Assembly: GCA_964007475.1 (NCBI GenBank)
Contig: OZ023273.1
Coordinates: 36,392,436 to 36,456,435, forward strand
From: Hybos culiciformis
Taxonomy: Eukaryota > Arthropoda > Insecta > Diptera > Hybotidae
Direction of reading: 5' to 3'
DNA length: 64,000 bases
Shown here: positions 14,723 to 28,800 of the stretch, piece by piece
Numbering within the stretch: the stretch's first letter is position 1
Layout of the letters: each line of letters opens with the position of its first letter
Made by a program: the position numbers and the translations under genes
The notes under the pieces: generated by a model
Databases searched by the model: none
The model's input: the letters and a program-made list of their open reading frames with translations, nothing else
Told to the model about the DNA's origin: nothing

Positions 14723-14775
14723 AAAGGAATGTGATTTTTGTTTGAGAAAAAAAAAAAGGAATGTGATTTTTGTTT
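14723..14775. repeat. Tandem duplication of AAAGGAATGTGATTTTTGTTT
   Basis: Two copies of the 21-bp unit, 32 bases apart, separated by an A run. Confidence 0.8.
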
Positions 14776-16725
14776 AAAAAAAAAAGAAGAATTAAATTAG
14801 GTAATTTTTTTTTTTTTTTTTTTTCAAAAATGAAAATTGAAAATACATACATATTAAAAAATAAATTCTGACATGTCGGATTTTTTGTAATTTTTTTGTT
14901 TTTTTAAACATGTAAAAAAACTAAGAAGGATAAAATTACTTAAGCGAAAAAATTTAATATTTGCTCAATAAGTTTTAATACATAGTGTATAAAAGTGTAT
15001 ATTGTACAATGTACATAATTTACGTAAAACTTACATATATACAAAATTATATGTATTAAATATAATGTTGAAATTCAATATAAACTTTTTTAAATTTTTG
15101 TTTTTATTTCTGCTATTAAAAAAGCTGTTTTCTATTTTAATTTGAATATATAGATTTAATATAAATAAAGAAGTTCAAATAATTAAATATTTCAAACGCA
15201 AATTTTCCCTTCATTATTATTTCAATTCAATTCATATTTATTTAACGAGATATTTCGATTTACAAGTTTTTTTTATTTTGTCACTAATATATAGTAATTA
15301 TCTTACAATTTTGTTTTAACTTTATCTACTGGAATATATTATATCGATTCTGTATACAATTGGATAATACTCTTTAATTTAGGGATAAAATAAACAAAAC
15401 CCTTGAAAATATTTTCCTACAGAATAAAATTTAAATCACAATAAACTAAATAAACTTAGAACCAACTTGATGTTAGACATTTTGGTGGACTTTTCTTTCA
15501 TTATTATATTTTTAAAATAATAATTTTTATTTTATTTAAAATTTTTTCAAGTTTCCTCAAAATTTTCTTTTCAATATTTCTTAAAATCATTTCTGCTAAA
15601 TTTGATTTTAGTCATATTTTGAATTTTTAGTAATCGAATAATAAAACATAAAATTCTTAAAAACTCTTAACAATTCAATTCAATATGAATTTTATATATA
15701 TATATTTATATATGCAAGAATTTTTTTTATGATTTTTTCATAATAAAATGCACAATTTTGTACTCAATCATTTAATAAAATGGTACATAGTTTTTAAAGT
15801 TGTTTTTTTTTTTTTTTGACTTATTTAAAATAAAATAAAATAAAATATTAAACTATACATTGCTTTAAGTTAAGAGGTTTCAACAACCGGAAAAAATTTC
15901 ACACATAAATGGCTCCAATGATTTTTATGAAAAAGAACTATAATATTGATTAAATTTTAATATATTTAAAAAAAAAAATTTATATAAATAAAAAGTGCTT
16001 TCCTATCATATTCGGAAAATTTTACTTACACATCAATTTTATTAAAACATTAAGGGAGAAATATGTAATTAAAATTTACGCAATGATATTGTATCAATGA
16101 TGTATTATAAAATAGTTATTTTGACGTTGGGTCATTAAAATTTGTTTACAAACAGCCAATATATTCATTGATGATTTTACTTTAAAAAAAAAGTATAATT
16201 AAAAACAAACCTACTATCAAGAGTGGCAATACTACGTTAAGCATGTAAAAAATGTGGTAAAAAATGAAAATTTTACGAGACCATAATCGACTTTAAATAA
16301 TTAACAAATTTCATACAACAATCGACTTGAACATTAAATTTATTATTTAAATAAAATAATAAATTTATTCCGCAGTTAAATTGCTTCGTGATTTGGTTGA
16401 AAATTGTATACATATAATAATAGTTTATATTATATACTTCTTGTATATGTATTACATGTATAATAAAAGTTAAAGCCATTAATAATTGAAAAATAATTCA
16501 ATGAATGAATTCCTTTTCTTTTTTTTTTTTGGTTTTTTTTCCAACATCATCAACATTAAAAAAAAAACCAAGCGAATATTCTTGTTTAACAGACATAAAA
16601 AATTTTTAATAAACAAAGTCATTAATAATATGTCTGACTACTATAATAATGAAAATAAAATAAAAAAAATCTTATACGCCTTTTTTTAGAATTTAAAAAA
16701 TATTATTATAAAAATAAACTATGTA

Positions 16726-16762
16726 TAATAGAATTTGGCATTATAATAGAATTTGGCATTAT
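16726..16762. repeat. Tandem duplication of ATAATAGAATTTGGCATT
   Basis: Two adjacent copies of an 18-bp unit, identical by eye. Confidence 0.8.
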
Positions 16763-17736
16763 AGACAATTTATATGTCTAAATGTGTTAAATTTAAAATT
16801 GTTTATATTCTAAATGGAATAAATATTCACACCTATACCTACAGGCTATAAGTTATAATTTAATTAAGTTATACATATTATATAGAAACTGAAAATAAGC
16901 CATTTTTATGAGAGAATTTTAATTTTCACTTTAATGTTTAATGGTGTGACTATAAAAAAAAGATTACTGTACTAGACATAGGCATAAATTCTAAGATATA
17001 AATATTCTAATAGCTATATTTGAAATTGTGCTAAAAAGTTTTATGACAACATCTTCAACATAATTATATATATTTGAAATATATGTATAGTTTAATTTTT
17101 AAGATTTCTAAACTATAGGCAAGTCTAATAAGCTTGAAATAAAAGCAGAGAGTAAAATTTAAAAACAAACTTATAAAAGTTTAATTTTTGTTTTAAAAAA
17201 TAAATTTTTATATTCACGTCTGCTTCTTAATAAAAACATTTTATGTGATCACTTGAATCAGAGCTCATTTATTTTTTGAAGAACTTAATTAAAAGTTTTT
17301 TGTGTTGGAAATTTGCCTAAACTAAATTATCGTACATTTTTGTTTTTTTGAAATTTTTTCTACTGAAATTTTTTGCGTTACACGTTCAAGAAGAAACTTT
17401 TCCCTAAAAATTACCTAATTCAATCATATTTCAATAATTTTTAATTTAAAGTAACAAATGCATTGCTAATGGCAATGACATTATAATATTACGAGAAGAA
17501 AATACTACATTTAAAGTGCATTAGTTCGTTGTATGCATTTAAAAAACAAATATTCCCCGAGGGTTCATTACTTTTAATATACAAACTTTTTAGAGGTAAT
17601 AATAAAACTGGTGGAACATGCCACTTAAATTGAACCTTTTGGTGCTAAATATGTTTTTTTAATTATGTAAAATTTTATAAAACGTTCTTGTACAAGATAA
17701 AATAGAGAAATTCAATAAATATAAATATATATATAC

Positions 17737-17740
<4 letters not shown>

Positions 17741-17773
<33 letters not shown>
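17741..17773. repeat. (AT)n microsatellite
   Basis: About 16 uninterrupted AT units, with a shorter interrupted AT run just upstream. Short minus-strand Tyr/Ile frames here are artefacts of the repeat. Confidence 0.95.
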
Positions 17774-17776
<3 letters not shown>

Positions 17777-19137
17777 AACATCTCATAAATGATGTATGGA
17801 TCCTGTTTTCCAAACGGTTTATGCACAATATAAGGGAATTTTTTTTGAAATTCATTCGCAGGCATAGTTGGATCACAATAAGATGTTGAATACTTTTAAA
17901 ATAATAAAATATTGTAAACAAAAAATTATTAATATTGGTTCAAGTTTAGCGAACAAGATTAAACGTTCTTTAGTTAGAGAAAATCGTTCGAACTAAAATT
18001 TTGTAATTACAAGATTTTAGTGACAAACGGTCACACTGACATATACCATATTTTCTTCTGACTGATAGAAAAGGCATAATTTTAACAAAGATGATTCTTT
18101 TATATCTAAATATTTATGAAGAAAATATCACAGCATAATAATAAAATAGCATATATTTTGAATGCGTTTATTTCAACTCTTTATCTTTCAAATATTTTCA
18201 ACTAAATAATAATATTAAGATTGAGGAATATTCAAATTTCAATCTTAAACATATAAGAAATTTTCAAAGTTTTTTATTATAAAAAAAATAATAATCATAC
18301 AAAGAGGCACAAATCAGAACAATAATTCACTTTATAATATATATACAGTGTTCCTTTCTATATTCATTAAATTCTATATTAAACTCTGTGTTTATAGTTT
18401 TATGCATATTTAGATAATAATAAATTTGAATTCGAACTAATAAATAAATATTAATTTTATTTCATTTAATATCAATTAAAATTGAAAAATTTAATATAGA
18501 AATAATTGATACAAAAAATATTTATAAAATAATATTTTCAATGCCTAAAATACACAGGTGGGATAAAAAAATGTATATGTATATATAATATTAAAATAAT
18601 AGGAATTTAATTTAATATACATATACAATAAACATCATACTAGGTACCCCATAATGGCAAGAATATTGTGTAATTTTAAATTGAAAATAACCTATTGAGA
18701 ATTTTTAATAAATAATATTCAGAAAACTATGCAACAAGAATCAATGAAGACAAGTGTTATATTTTATATTCTTATATATTATTACCTTAAAAAGAAACTT
18801 AAATAAGATATAGAAATTATTATTTTTTATATATTTACAAAATACATAATATTTGATTTTTGTAAAAATAAACTTATGGGTTTTTTAAAGTACCTATGTT
18901 TAATAACAAAATATAAAATTCTCAAAACAAATATACATATAATATTTTTTTATTGCATAGAAAATTTTAAGATAAATTTTTCATAAAATTTGTTTTTTTT
19001 TGTTTTTTTTTTTTTCAAATTGTTAAAAGCCAACAGTGGTACCTATTTATTTTATTTTCCAGCAAATGGTTTATTTAAAAAAAAAACTAAATTTTCCATT
19101 AACTTATATTTTTATTAACAACATTAAAGAGGCGCCC

Positions 19138-19313
19138 TAATGCAAGAACGTGTTAAGTGACAATTTTATAAAACAAAATAATTTAAGTTTTTATTTATAT
19201 TACACTATTGTGTACTAATTCTCTTCCAATTGAAGAATAATACATTGTTTTCAAAAATTGCATTATATTGTTGTGATTTAAAAATGAGTGTACATACTTA
19301 ACACGTTGCATTA
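19138..19313. mobile_element. 176-bp short inverted-repeat element (MITE candidate)
   Basis: The left end TAATGCAAGAACGTGTTAAGT matches the reverse complement of the right end (ACTTAACACGTTGCATTA) apart from a two-base insertion. The interior is A/T-rich and non-coding. No unambiguous target duplication is seen, so the family is unassigned. Confidence 0.6.
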
Positions 19314-19879
19314 CGAAATTATAACCTCAGAATCATAAAAGCCAAATGTTTGAATTGCCCTCATTCGTGTTTTTTTAAATATATTCTAAAAAAAAAGTGA
19401 TTATTTGCAACACAAAATCAAATGATAGTAAGTACAGAGAATGTCAGTTAGCTCATTCTTGCATCATTGACATTTAATTATTATTGCTAGTAAAGTTTTT
19501 TACAATCGGTTTTAAGAAATATTTTACAAAAGATTATAAGAAATTTTTTTGGCCACTTAGTTATGAGTCTGAAAATGAAATGGTAAAAAAAAAACTATTA
19601 TAGACTCTGTGTTGAATTTATATTTGCTTTTTTTTTTAATTATAAAATTTTAATTTCTGAGCTTCAGGTTTGGTCATTTAATAGTTCTAATAGTTCGCAA
19701 TAAAAAAAAAGATTACAATGACAATTATAGAAATCATTAGGTTTAATGGTGATCTCCGTTAAATTTACGACGGTACAACAGTATCATCTAAATATATAAA
19801 ATTGATTATTATGTCCCTTTTTAAGGAAAACTATTTGAGGAAATGTCTTGAGACATCTAAAATAAAATTATAATAAATC

Positions 19880-20056
19880 TAAAATTAGTGCTTAGGCTTA
19901 GGTGGCGCTATTATCACGAACTATTTGATTGAACGCCTCCAAACTTCTAACATATATTATTAAAGCTCGCGCTTAGGTTTTAGTTCTGAGTTTGGAGCCT
20001 TCAGGTGGCGATGTTATTATAAAAAAAAAAATAATAACCTAAACATAAATTCAACC
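19880..20056. other. GC-richer patch with two related GGTGGCG blocks
   Basis: TTAGGTGGCGCTATTATCAC (around 19908) and TCAGGTGGCGATGTTATTAT (around 20000) are similar direct repeats. Each is preceded by a GCTTAGG-type motif. CGCCTCCAAAC and GTTTGGAGCC are partly complementary between them. It is probably a decayed repeat; no reading frame is convincing. Confidence 0.4.
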
Positions 20057-20300
20057 CCTTCAAATATGGGCGAAACTAATCCGCGAAGTTCGTGACAAAG
20101 TCCGTGAAAACCGTAAAAAAATAAAATTCAATTATGTTAAGATTGACGGGTACAGGTGTCTTATAGAATATACCTCCATCATATCCGATCGCGAATAGCC
20201 CGCAAAAATCGCGAAAATCATGAAAATTATAATTTAAAAATAAAATGCATATCCTTCAGATCTGATCGTTACTAACAGCGACAAAATCCGTGAAAGAAGG
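20057..20300 (+). repeat. Degenerate tandem repeat, three units, GC-richer than surroundings
   Basis: The units begin near 20057, 20174 and 20253. Each opens with a (C/T)TTCA/ATCATAT-like phrase, followed by a (G)ATCGCGA/GGGCGAA block, an ACTAA or AATAGC segment, CGCRAARWTC and TCCGTGAAA/ATCATGAAA, then an A-rich AAATAAAAT tail. Spacing is 117 and 79 bases, because the first unit has extra sequence around GACGGGTACAGG. The similarity is visible but old. Confidence 0.55.
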
Positions 20301-23300
20301 TTTGTCGCTACTAGTATATTAATATAAAAAAAATTAAGAAATGAAAAATATTTAATATACTTTCCAAATTCAATTTTAAATGTAAAGCAAATCTATGTGA
20401 AATACCGAATTATTTGTAAGAAATTCTCGCAATTCAATTTGCTTTAACTAAATTAAAGGCAAAAATAAAATGATGGAAAAACAGAATAAATTTAATTTTA
20501 GATACGTAAATTATATATATATACATTCTTATACAATATACATTTTATATATATGTTTCGTGTATATTCATTAATATACATTTATTTTTATTTTATATAG
20601 GGAATAAAAATTATTCCATTGAGATGGTCCGAAGTAAACTAACGAAAGATTTTAGTTGAATAAAAATGTATACTTTATAGAAAAACACAACAAAGTTTTC
20701 TTTTATCAACAATTCAAACAGCTATATAGTAAGAAAATAAAATTAAGGAAAGAAAAAAGTTATTAGCATTTGAAAAGGATATGAGAAAATTTTCCTTTTT
20801 TTGTTAACTTTATTGTGATGTGACTGACTCAATAATACTAGAAATATAACATCGAACTGAAAATGTTAAGACAACGAAAATTATTTTTATCTTGTTCTGG
20901 GTTTTTATCCATAATTTTTTTTTTTTAATATTTCTATTTAGATACCTAAATCTTTTTTTTTTTTGTGAGATAAAATAAGAAGAGTTTATATTTTGCACTC
21001 TTAAGAGAATTTTAAGGGAATGAAATAAAAGCTCTTAAATTTCATTTCATGAAATTGACATAATTATAATGAAACATAGAATCATTTTAAATAGGAAGAG
21101 AAAAAATGTTATCCTTTTTTCTAGAAATATTTTAATTTTAATAAGTAGTATCAAATTAAAACAATCTTAAAAAATTGTTTATTTAAACTCTTAAGTTCAA
21201 CTACAAATTAAATGTAAAAAAGTGGCTGTAATTGAAATATATTGTGCCACCCTTCAGTAGCACTACTGAGGAATTCAATATCGAATTCAATATGAGATGC
21301 ATTCAGACTTGATTGGATTACGAAAACAGTGGGAAAATGAAATTTTCCAGAATAAGGGTACATGGAACAACAAAATATATACGATTTCACTTGAGAAAAA
21401 TTCTTCTCTGATGCAAACAAGTTAAAATATATAATATTTCTTGATATCCACAATAAGAAGTAAAAAAAATTATATATTTATAAAATATTATCAAGATTTT
21501 CTAATTTGTGGAACCGATGACTGAAAAGAAATTTGAAAAAAAAAATGTTTGAATTAACCGGCTTCATAACCGATATAATATTTGATTTCATTTTTGTTTT
21601 CTACAAAATCTTACAGAATGATTAAACAGAATGACAGAAAGTCTCCTCTTCTATTTACGAAAAATTTCCAAAAAAATAAAATAAAATTCCCCTCAATTTT
21701 CAGAAATTAAAGTTTTCGTGCTGAAAGGAATTTTTTATTTAAAAAAAAAAATTCTGATTAAATAATTTTCCGAAAGCTTAATTCGGATAATTTTGAATAG
21801 GATTTTAGATTTTGATATGAAAATTATTACGTTATTTCGAAAAAGAAAAGAATATTTTCTTCGGTTTTAATTGGTACCAAAGTTAAGTATGTATATCTTT
21901 CCATTTACTAAAGATTACCTTATTATTAACCTTCAAACTTGTTGGATATTTGAAATTAAATGTTGATAAATAACATGGTCAAATGAATAAAATATTATTA
22001 TTGTACGGAAATATAAACTGAATATATTTTGAATTTAATCCATGGGTATTAGAAATTTAATCTTAACATAATAGAAATACACCTAGCTATTGTATAATGT
22101 ACATAATTATAAATGTATAGAGAATTTAATTCTAAACTTGCATTCGTCTTAACCATAATAATATTTATTATTGTTTACTAGGTATTTAATTCTAAATATA
22201 CTTATAAAATTATATTTTAAACTTAAATAAAGAAGGTACAAATTTTTTTTTTTTTTTCTCTTAATGTATTTAAACGAAAAAGCTTATCATTCTTGGAAAA
22301 ATTAATTTCAGTTTCGTTATTATATTTTTATTAAAAAAACCTATAAAAGGAAATATTGATTTTATTTCAATCTTGATTTTATTTAAATATACTTTTGACG
22401 ATAAAGAAACGTCTTAAAACAAAATACAAATGCATTACAAAGGGAATCTATTACAACTTACTGCTCTATTGCATATATCCATATATCCCGAATCCCCAGA
22501 ACTAATGTCCTAAGATCGAATGTAAGTTTTCACTAAAAAAACATTTATAAAAATTAATTACTTGATTTTTTTCATGTTCGTTATTGTTCTTATATTTTAT
22601 AACTACATAATATTTCACAGTTCAGTAGATAAAAAATAATACGTATAACTGCTATGTCGCTTACAAGAAAATATTTTGCATTTGATGTTTATAACGTGAA
22701 AATAATGAATCTTTTTTTAATTATGATTAGGTTTTTTTTTATCTCGAAGTAATATTAATTTCTCTAATTCGCACTCATTTCACCTAATAAAAGAATTAAT
22801 AAAGTGATAAAATAACGAATTTTATCTTTACAACAATATAAACTTACTTGCTTATACATCATATAAATTAGGAAGAACATAAAAAACTGAAATGATTATT
22901 TTTATTTTATGATTCTTTAAATTAAAACATAAAAATGTTTCTTAATATCATTCAATGAATTAATAAAAATCATTATTTTGAATGTTTTAATGTAAAATTT
23001 GGAAAAAGAAACAAGAGGATGAATAATAAAAAGATATTTAGCTTGATTTTGATTTTTATTAAGTCAATTTCAAAATAAAACTCATCATAAAAATTAGTAT
23101 AAAAATAACAAATTTTTTTTAATGTTTGTACAGTTAACTTGAAACAATTCTTAAACAACCGAACCAATGTCGATGGTATTAACTAAGAAAAGATATTAAT
23201 GCAAAAATAAAGGTTTCAATTTAAATGAGTTTTTTCGAGTCGAATAAATTGTATATTATTAGCATTCATTTTTTCAGATGAATTTATTTCAAAAAATTCA

Positions 23301-23765
23301 GTTATTCGAACTTGGAACTAGAAATATGAAATTATATTGTATTAAATTGTAACACAATTTGTTAAATTCCAAAATTTAATCTACCTATAACGATAATCTT
23401 TTTTGATTTTAGAATCATGATATTTTTAAAACGACTTTGCCGATATTTTGACTATTATAGTTAATATAAATATATCTGAACAAGAAGGATTTTTAGAAAA
23501 CAATTTAAAAGCTGTCTTACTCAGAAATGAATTTATTTAAAATTTTAGTCATTATAGCTTTAAATACAGAGATATATTTTAGAATTATGCTATATTTTTG
23601 CTTTAAAGATTCTGTTTTATTTCGTTTAACTCAAACTATTACAATAAACTTAATTGTAAAAAAAACTAAATATTTACAATTTTATTATAACTAAATACAT
23701 ACAATTACTATACGCAAAAGTTTTATTTTTAAAATTTTTTTAAATAATGAGAAACTAATTTCATA
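20301..23765. other. A/T-rich non-coding DNA, no gene seen
   Basis: An 81-codon minus frame at 21208-21453 is the least biased in composition here, but it has no splice support or recognisable motif. Otherwise homopolymer runs. Confidence 0.6.
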
Positions 23766-24060
23766 CTTACGCTTTATATATTATTTTTAATTCGTTTTGG
23801 TACATGACTGTTCTGTCGTGTTTTGGTTGTGAAGGGATTTGTGTTACGGTGACATGAATTGTTCGAGAATTAAGTCGTTTGGAAATAATTAGGGAGTTAC
23901 TGTAATTGTTGACAGTTTGCTAAATAAAGATAATATCAGCTACATATCGTCTTTTGATTAATTACACCATATTAATCAGTTTTAACCTGCTTTCATAAGG
24001 TATTTAGAGTTTTTAGCCAAATCTCAAGAAATTTCGTTGTTTCGAGTATCGACCGTATTC
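23766..24060 (-). other. Possible first (5') exon ending in a GTAAGT donor; weak
   Basis: This block has more balanced base composition than the flanks and ends, on the minus strand, in AAAGC/GTAAGTATG, a near-consensus splice donor. Just before the donor a short frame opens as MYQNELKIIYKA. If real, it would be the first exon of a minus-strand gene whose next exon lies beyond the left edge, since nothing coding is visible down to position 1. It could equally be old repeat sequence with a chance donor. Confidence 0.22.
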
Positions 24061-24434
24061 AGTCGATATGAATTTGATATAAGGGTTACCATAATTGAGT
24101 AGTGTATTCTAAATTATGATAAATAATATAGTGTTTAAAATTTTAAACAGCTGCTTCAGAATAAAACTGACTCGTGGGACCATTCCATTATAAAACTAAA
24201 CATTAAATTTCACTAATTTATAATGTATAGCGAGCCATATTATAATTTGAAAATTATCTTCTCGTCAACTCTCAAATCCCTGAAACCATTTAGTTTTTTT
24301 AATTTTTCTTTATAAACGAGGAGCCTCGGTCATTCATAAGAGATCATTTTGGAATGTAAAGTGATTGTTTAACACCTGCCAAATAAAGAATCGACACAAT
24401 CTGTTTCTATTAAAAAGTAATTACCAACTTATTG

Positions 24435-24855
24435 TGGCTCGATCACAGCTAATACCGCAAAGCAATTAAGAGCTACCGTAAAAACCGATTTTCTGCGTTA
24501 TTTCTTATTTATTTTAAATAAAAATTATAAAAAATGCAAGATTTTAATTTTATTGATTTTTTTTAAAAAAAATTTTCTTACTATATTTTATAATTAATTA
24601 GAAAACTGAATTTATTTTTTTTGCTCCTGAAAAAATTGACTACATCACAAAATAATTTTTTTTTTCTTTTTCACTGCGTTTCTTTTGCATCGAAATTTAG
24701 TTTTGCGGCATTTTTCTGTCACAATCAAATTATAAAAAAAACAAAAGCAGTTGTTTGCGGTTGATATTTTTTGCTTTCAGGTAAAATTTGTTGTGAACAG
24801 GTTACCGGAACATTCGTTCAAAAATTTCTTTGTGGTATTAGCTGTGATCGAGCCA
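24435..24855. mobile_element. 421-bp DNA element with 28-bp terminal inverted repeats
   Basis: The left end TGGCTCGATCACAGCTAATA continues CCGCAAAG. The right end is its inverse with one mismatch over 28 bases. The interior is A/T-rich, with no transposase frame. The flanks ACTTATTG and TTACAGTC do not give a clean duplication, so the superfamily is left open. Confidence 0.8.
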
Positions 24856-25742
24856 TTACAGTCATTATTAAATTAAAGCCAAACTTATCAAATAAAGAAC
24901 TTTAATTTTTTTTATTCGCGATCATAATTTGAAATTTTCCCCAAACAAAACGGAAACATAGTTAAGAGGGAAAACAAATTTTTCTCCATAGTTGAATATA
25001 ACACATAAAAGTCATAGAAATAAATCGCACAGAAATTAAATCACACTTTCTTCTTAATAATCTCCCAAAGGACAAAATTATTCTGAATGAGAAATAAAAT
25101 TATTATAATAATATTTATGAATTAAAATAATTTTATTCAATTAAAATATTATTATTATATTTACAAGAATGTAACAAACCAAAGCATTTTTTAATTTATT
25201 TAGGGATTTAAATAATAAATTCACTTAAATTTGATTTCTATTATTTATTTACTTTTTTTAAAAACATTAACGCTTGAAATAATTTTGGTTAATTTTTTTT
25301 ATTTTCTGTATTAAAATGAAGGAGAATAATTTAAAATTGTTAAAAAAAGAAGGAATTTTATAATTTTTCAAAATAAGAACTGCTTCGAGATGTTAACATC
25401 CTTAGGTGTGCATAAATCAAATTGGAAAATACATAATTATGTTTTTGAAAGTGATAACAATTTAAATTAAATAAAATAGAAAAGAATAGTGGTTTTAATT
25501 TTTTTTTTAATATTCTGCTTTATTAAAAAGTTTTTTTAGTTTTTATGAAACTGAATTTAATATCCGAAAAACAATAAAACGTAATAAGAATAAATAAAAT
25601 TCTGTTCGTCGAACATTTTCACAATTGTTGGGCGATATAAAAATCTAAAAATTATGATAAAAGTTTTTTTTCAGCAATGGGTTCTCCTTTTTCGGAGAGT
25701 GGAATATTCGTTCTGATGGTTTTAGTTATTCCACTTTGTTTT

Positions 25743-25875
25743 ATACCTTGTTCACACTTACATTTTTTTTCCGGAACCGTCAAATTCTTTCTACTTACCA
25801 AGTACGATAAGCACTTTTAGAAGTAGAAATTTCAACTTTCTTTTCCAGAAATATTTTTAGGTGCGAACAAGGTAT
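25743..25875. mobile_element. 133-bp foldback MITE
   Basis: The outer ends ATACCTTGTTCACACTTACA and the inverse of TAGGTGCGAACAAGGTAT match closely. Weaker complementarity (TTTCCGGAA against TTCCAGAAA, then TTTCTACTT against AAGTAGAAA) runs nearly to the middle, so the whole element can fold as one imperfect stem. No coding capacity. Confidence 0.75.
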
Positions 25876-28800
25876 TGAACACAAATTCATACTAAAAGTA
25901 CATTATTTTATTTTTAATTATATCTACAAACAGAATATCCATAAATCATTATGTCGTCAAAGTTAAAACGGCAAAAGAGACATAATGAAATTCCAATAAA
26001 AAATAAATCTTTTGAGTTGCACAAAGAGCATAATAAAATTACAATAAATTAATACAAAACATGTTTATTTAAAGAAAATTTTATTTTAACTTTTGAAACA
26101 CTATTAATACTTATGTATATCTAAAGGCCTTCATTTTATATGTACTTATATGAAAATTTGTGCATGGGTATATTATAAATTTCTGCAACATAAATCATCA
26201 TAATGGTGGATTGTATAATTTATTAAATGTACTGTGCAGTGTGCACATTTCATTTTAAGTTTTTTTTTTTCTCTATTGCAAATTTAACTTAAAAAATTAA
26301 AATTTTTTGGTGAAAATTGCTATTTTACCTCATCCCATAAATGTCTGTACCATTTGAAATGAAAAATTAACATAAATTTAGTCGCATGTTTTTACTAACA
26401 TTTATTTCATCACATAACAAGAATTAACAGAATAGTAACAAGAGACCCTTAAATATTTCAAAAATACTTAACAACATATGTCTTTTTTTCTAAAGTTTAA
26501 TAAAATGCAAAATAATTTTTTTATTTTGAAGAATGTTTAATGGTTATAGTTTCATCTTCATATAGGGAAATCGAAATGCAATTATTTCGATTATGGTTCG
26601 AATTTTCTTGATATGAAAAAATAATGCTGAAGGCGTCAAATTTTTTATTTAAGCTCGGAAAAAAATTTAAAATTCATTAAAATAAAATCATTATTCATGG
26701 AATATGTATTGAGGCATCCAAGAAATTTAATTTCTTACAAATAATGATTTGGTATCTTTATCATTCGACATATAAAATTGCTACATATTGATCTGAATCT
26801 AAGAAAAAAACAAACAATACAACATAATATAAAAATAAAATTATTAGATTATTTCTATTTATATGTGTATAATAATAGCTATATATAATACAATATGATG
26901 TTAATATATTTCATAAAACATGAAAGTGAATAGTTACTGAATTGATAAATGGATATAGTGATTTTAAAACAATAATAAATTATGTTAAAATGTATGAGCT
27001 CGAAATTCAAACATAATTTTATTTATTTATTATCGTTAATGCGATATTATGCTTTTATAATTAAATTTAATAATTATAAGTTATATTAGAATTAGGTGTT
27101 TTCATGGATAACGTGTGCACTTAATTCTTTTCGTTCTATATTTGCACAACTATACCAATATTCATGTGAAAAATAGAAAATTCATAAAATTTGACTGGCT
27201 TTGTTATTATAATAAATAAATAATCAAAACATAATATTGAATATTATAAAAATAAATATTGAATATTATAAAAATAAATATGAAATAGAAAAACTATAAT
27301 CTCTCATTATGTTTATTTTATAAATTAAATTTATTTTTCTAGAAGTTACATATAATCATGCTAAATTGTATAATGTTAATCAGTATTGATTTACCTACTA
27401 CACCATCTTGCCTTGATGTAGTAAAAAGCAATCATTCCATATATCTGCCAAGTTATTTGTCTGAACTATAAATTAAATCCGCAATATATTTTACGTATTT
27501 AATACATTATCCTTAAATCGAGGACAATATAAATTACACGTTTATTATATAATTAGTTTTATTCACTTTGGAATTCATCATAAACTTTAGTAAATTTACT
27601 TGAAAATAAAAAAAAAACAATTTTTAAATACTTTTCTAATTAAAAATATACAGAAACAACCTCTTAATAATATAGGACAAAATTTATCAAAGAAAGTTTT
27701 TATTTTTTAATCAAATTTCAACGGTAATATAAAATCTGTTTCCATGGATAATTTGGTCTTGACAGAAAATTAAATAGGGTGGCATAATTAAATGCTAATT
27801 AGTTTTTTGTAATATAAACATATGTACATAACTCAAAAATTCATATATGCTTTGTTCATTTACTGTACATTAAATAATTGCTGTGCTTTAATTAAAAATT
27901 TTAAAAATTTAATTAAAAAATAATTTTTAATGCAAATTTGGGAACGAATTTTATCTGCCATCTTCAAAGTTTTTTTTTATAATTTCATTTAAAAAAAAAC
28001 TGTATTTATTAAATTTTAAAATGTATTGGTAATTAGTTATAAATTAGTTAATTAGTTAAACATATTTAATTTTGATTTTCCGTATTGTTTTTCAGTGTAA
28101 TAAAATTTATTTCTATGTTTCGAATTTTCGAAGCTTCATCAGTCAATTATAATTATATATATTATGGAAAGATATATTTTTTAACAAGAAAAAGTGTACT
28201 TTTTAATTCTATTTTTAAGAAGGAAATAAAATTTAATTATGTGTTTCAACAATTATTAAAATAATTTTATTTCTGTTACAATTAATATATTATTATTTTT
28301 CTTCAGGATTTTTCGGTGTTAAATCTCAAAAAATATACATATATTATCCGTATCGACAGAATTTTGCATAAATGTAATTAATAAAACATTTAAGTGAGAA
28401 TATATTGATATATACATTATGTATAATGTATAATGTATATTTATGTTATTCAGAGTATTTATATGATACATAAATTATATTTTATATACATATACTTTTT
28501 CATTAAATTTTTTTTATCATTTAATTAATGAAAAAAAAAGTGTTAAAAAGGATTGGGATTGTGATATTGTAGTATAAAAATAAAATCATTAATGGTTCGT
28601 TAATATTTAAATCGAAAAAACAACACAGTTAATTTTGTCCTTTTCTGCTATTTGACGTGCGATGAAACGTGATAATCAACTAAATAAAATATTAAAAGGG
28701 GTAATATCAAAATGTGAATTTAATACATAATTTATTTAAAAAAAAGAGGTTAAACAAAAGAGTGTTACTTTCATCCGAAATTTAACCAAAATTTAATTGT

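Larger units (their letters stand above)
8976..19137. other. A/T-rich non-coding DNA, no gene seen
   Basis: About 10 kb with only small repeats (listed separately), a short (TC)n near 10270 and a (TAAAA)5 run near 15828. The longest minus frame, 101 codons at 11827-12132, is Phe/Tyr/Lys/Asn-rich with no recognisable domain and no coding-like composition. Confidence 0.65.

Noticed and set aside
17659..17921. Overlapping minus frames rich in Tyr/Ile
   Set aside because: Translation of the (AT)n microsatellite.
17938..18000. GGTTCAAG and GTTCGAA phrases suggestive of a tRNA T-arm
   Set aside because: No acceptor, D or anticodon stems can be drawn around them. The same was found near 26597 and 45180.
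21208..21453. 81-codon minus frame, fairly balanced composition
   Set aside because: No splice sites in phase, no domain and no recognised homologue; kept only as a note.
24341..24366. GAGATCATTTTG resembles the insect microRNA bantam
   Set aside because: Only about 12 bases match and then diverge, and no complementary arm is present nearby to form a precursor hairpin.
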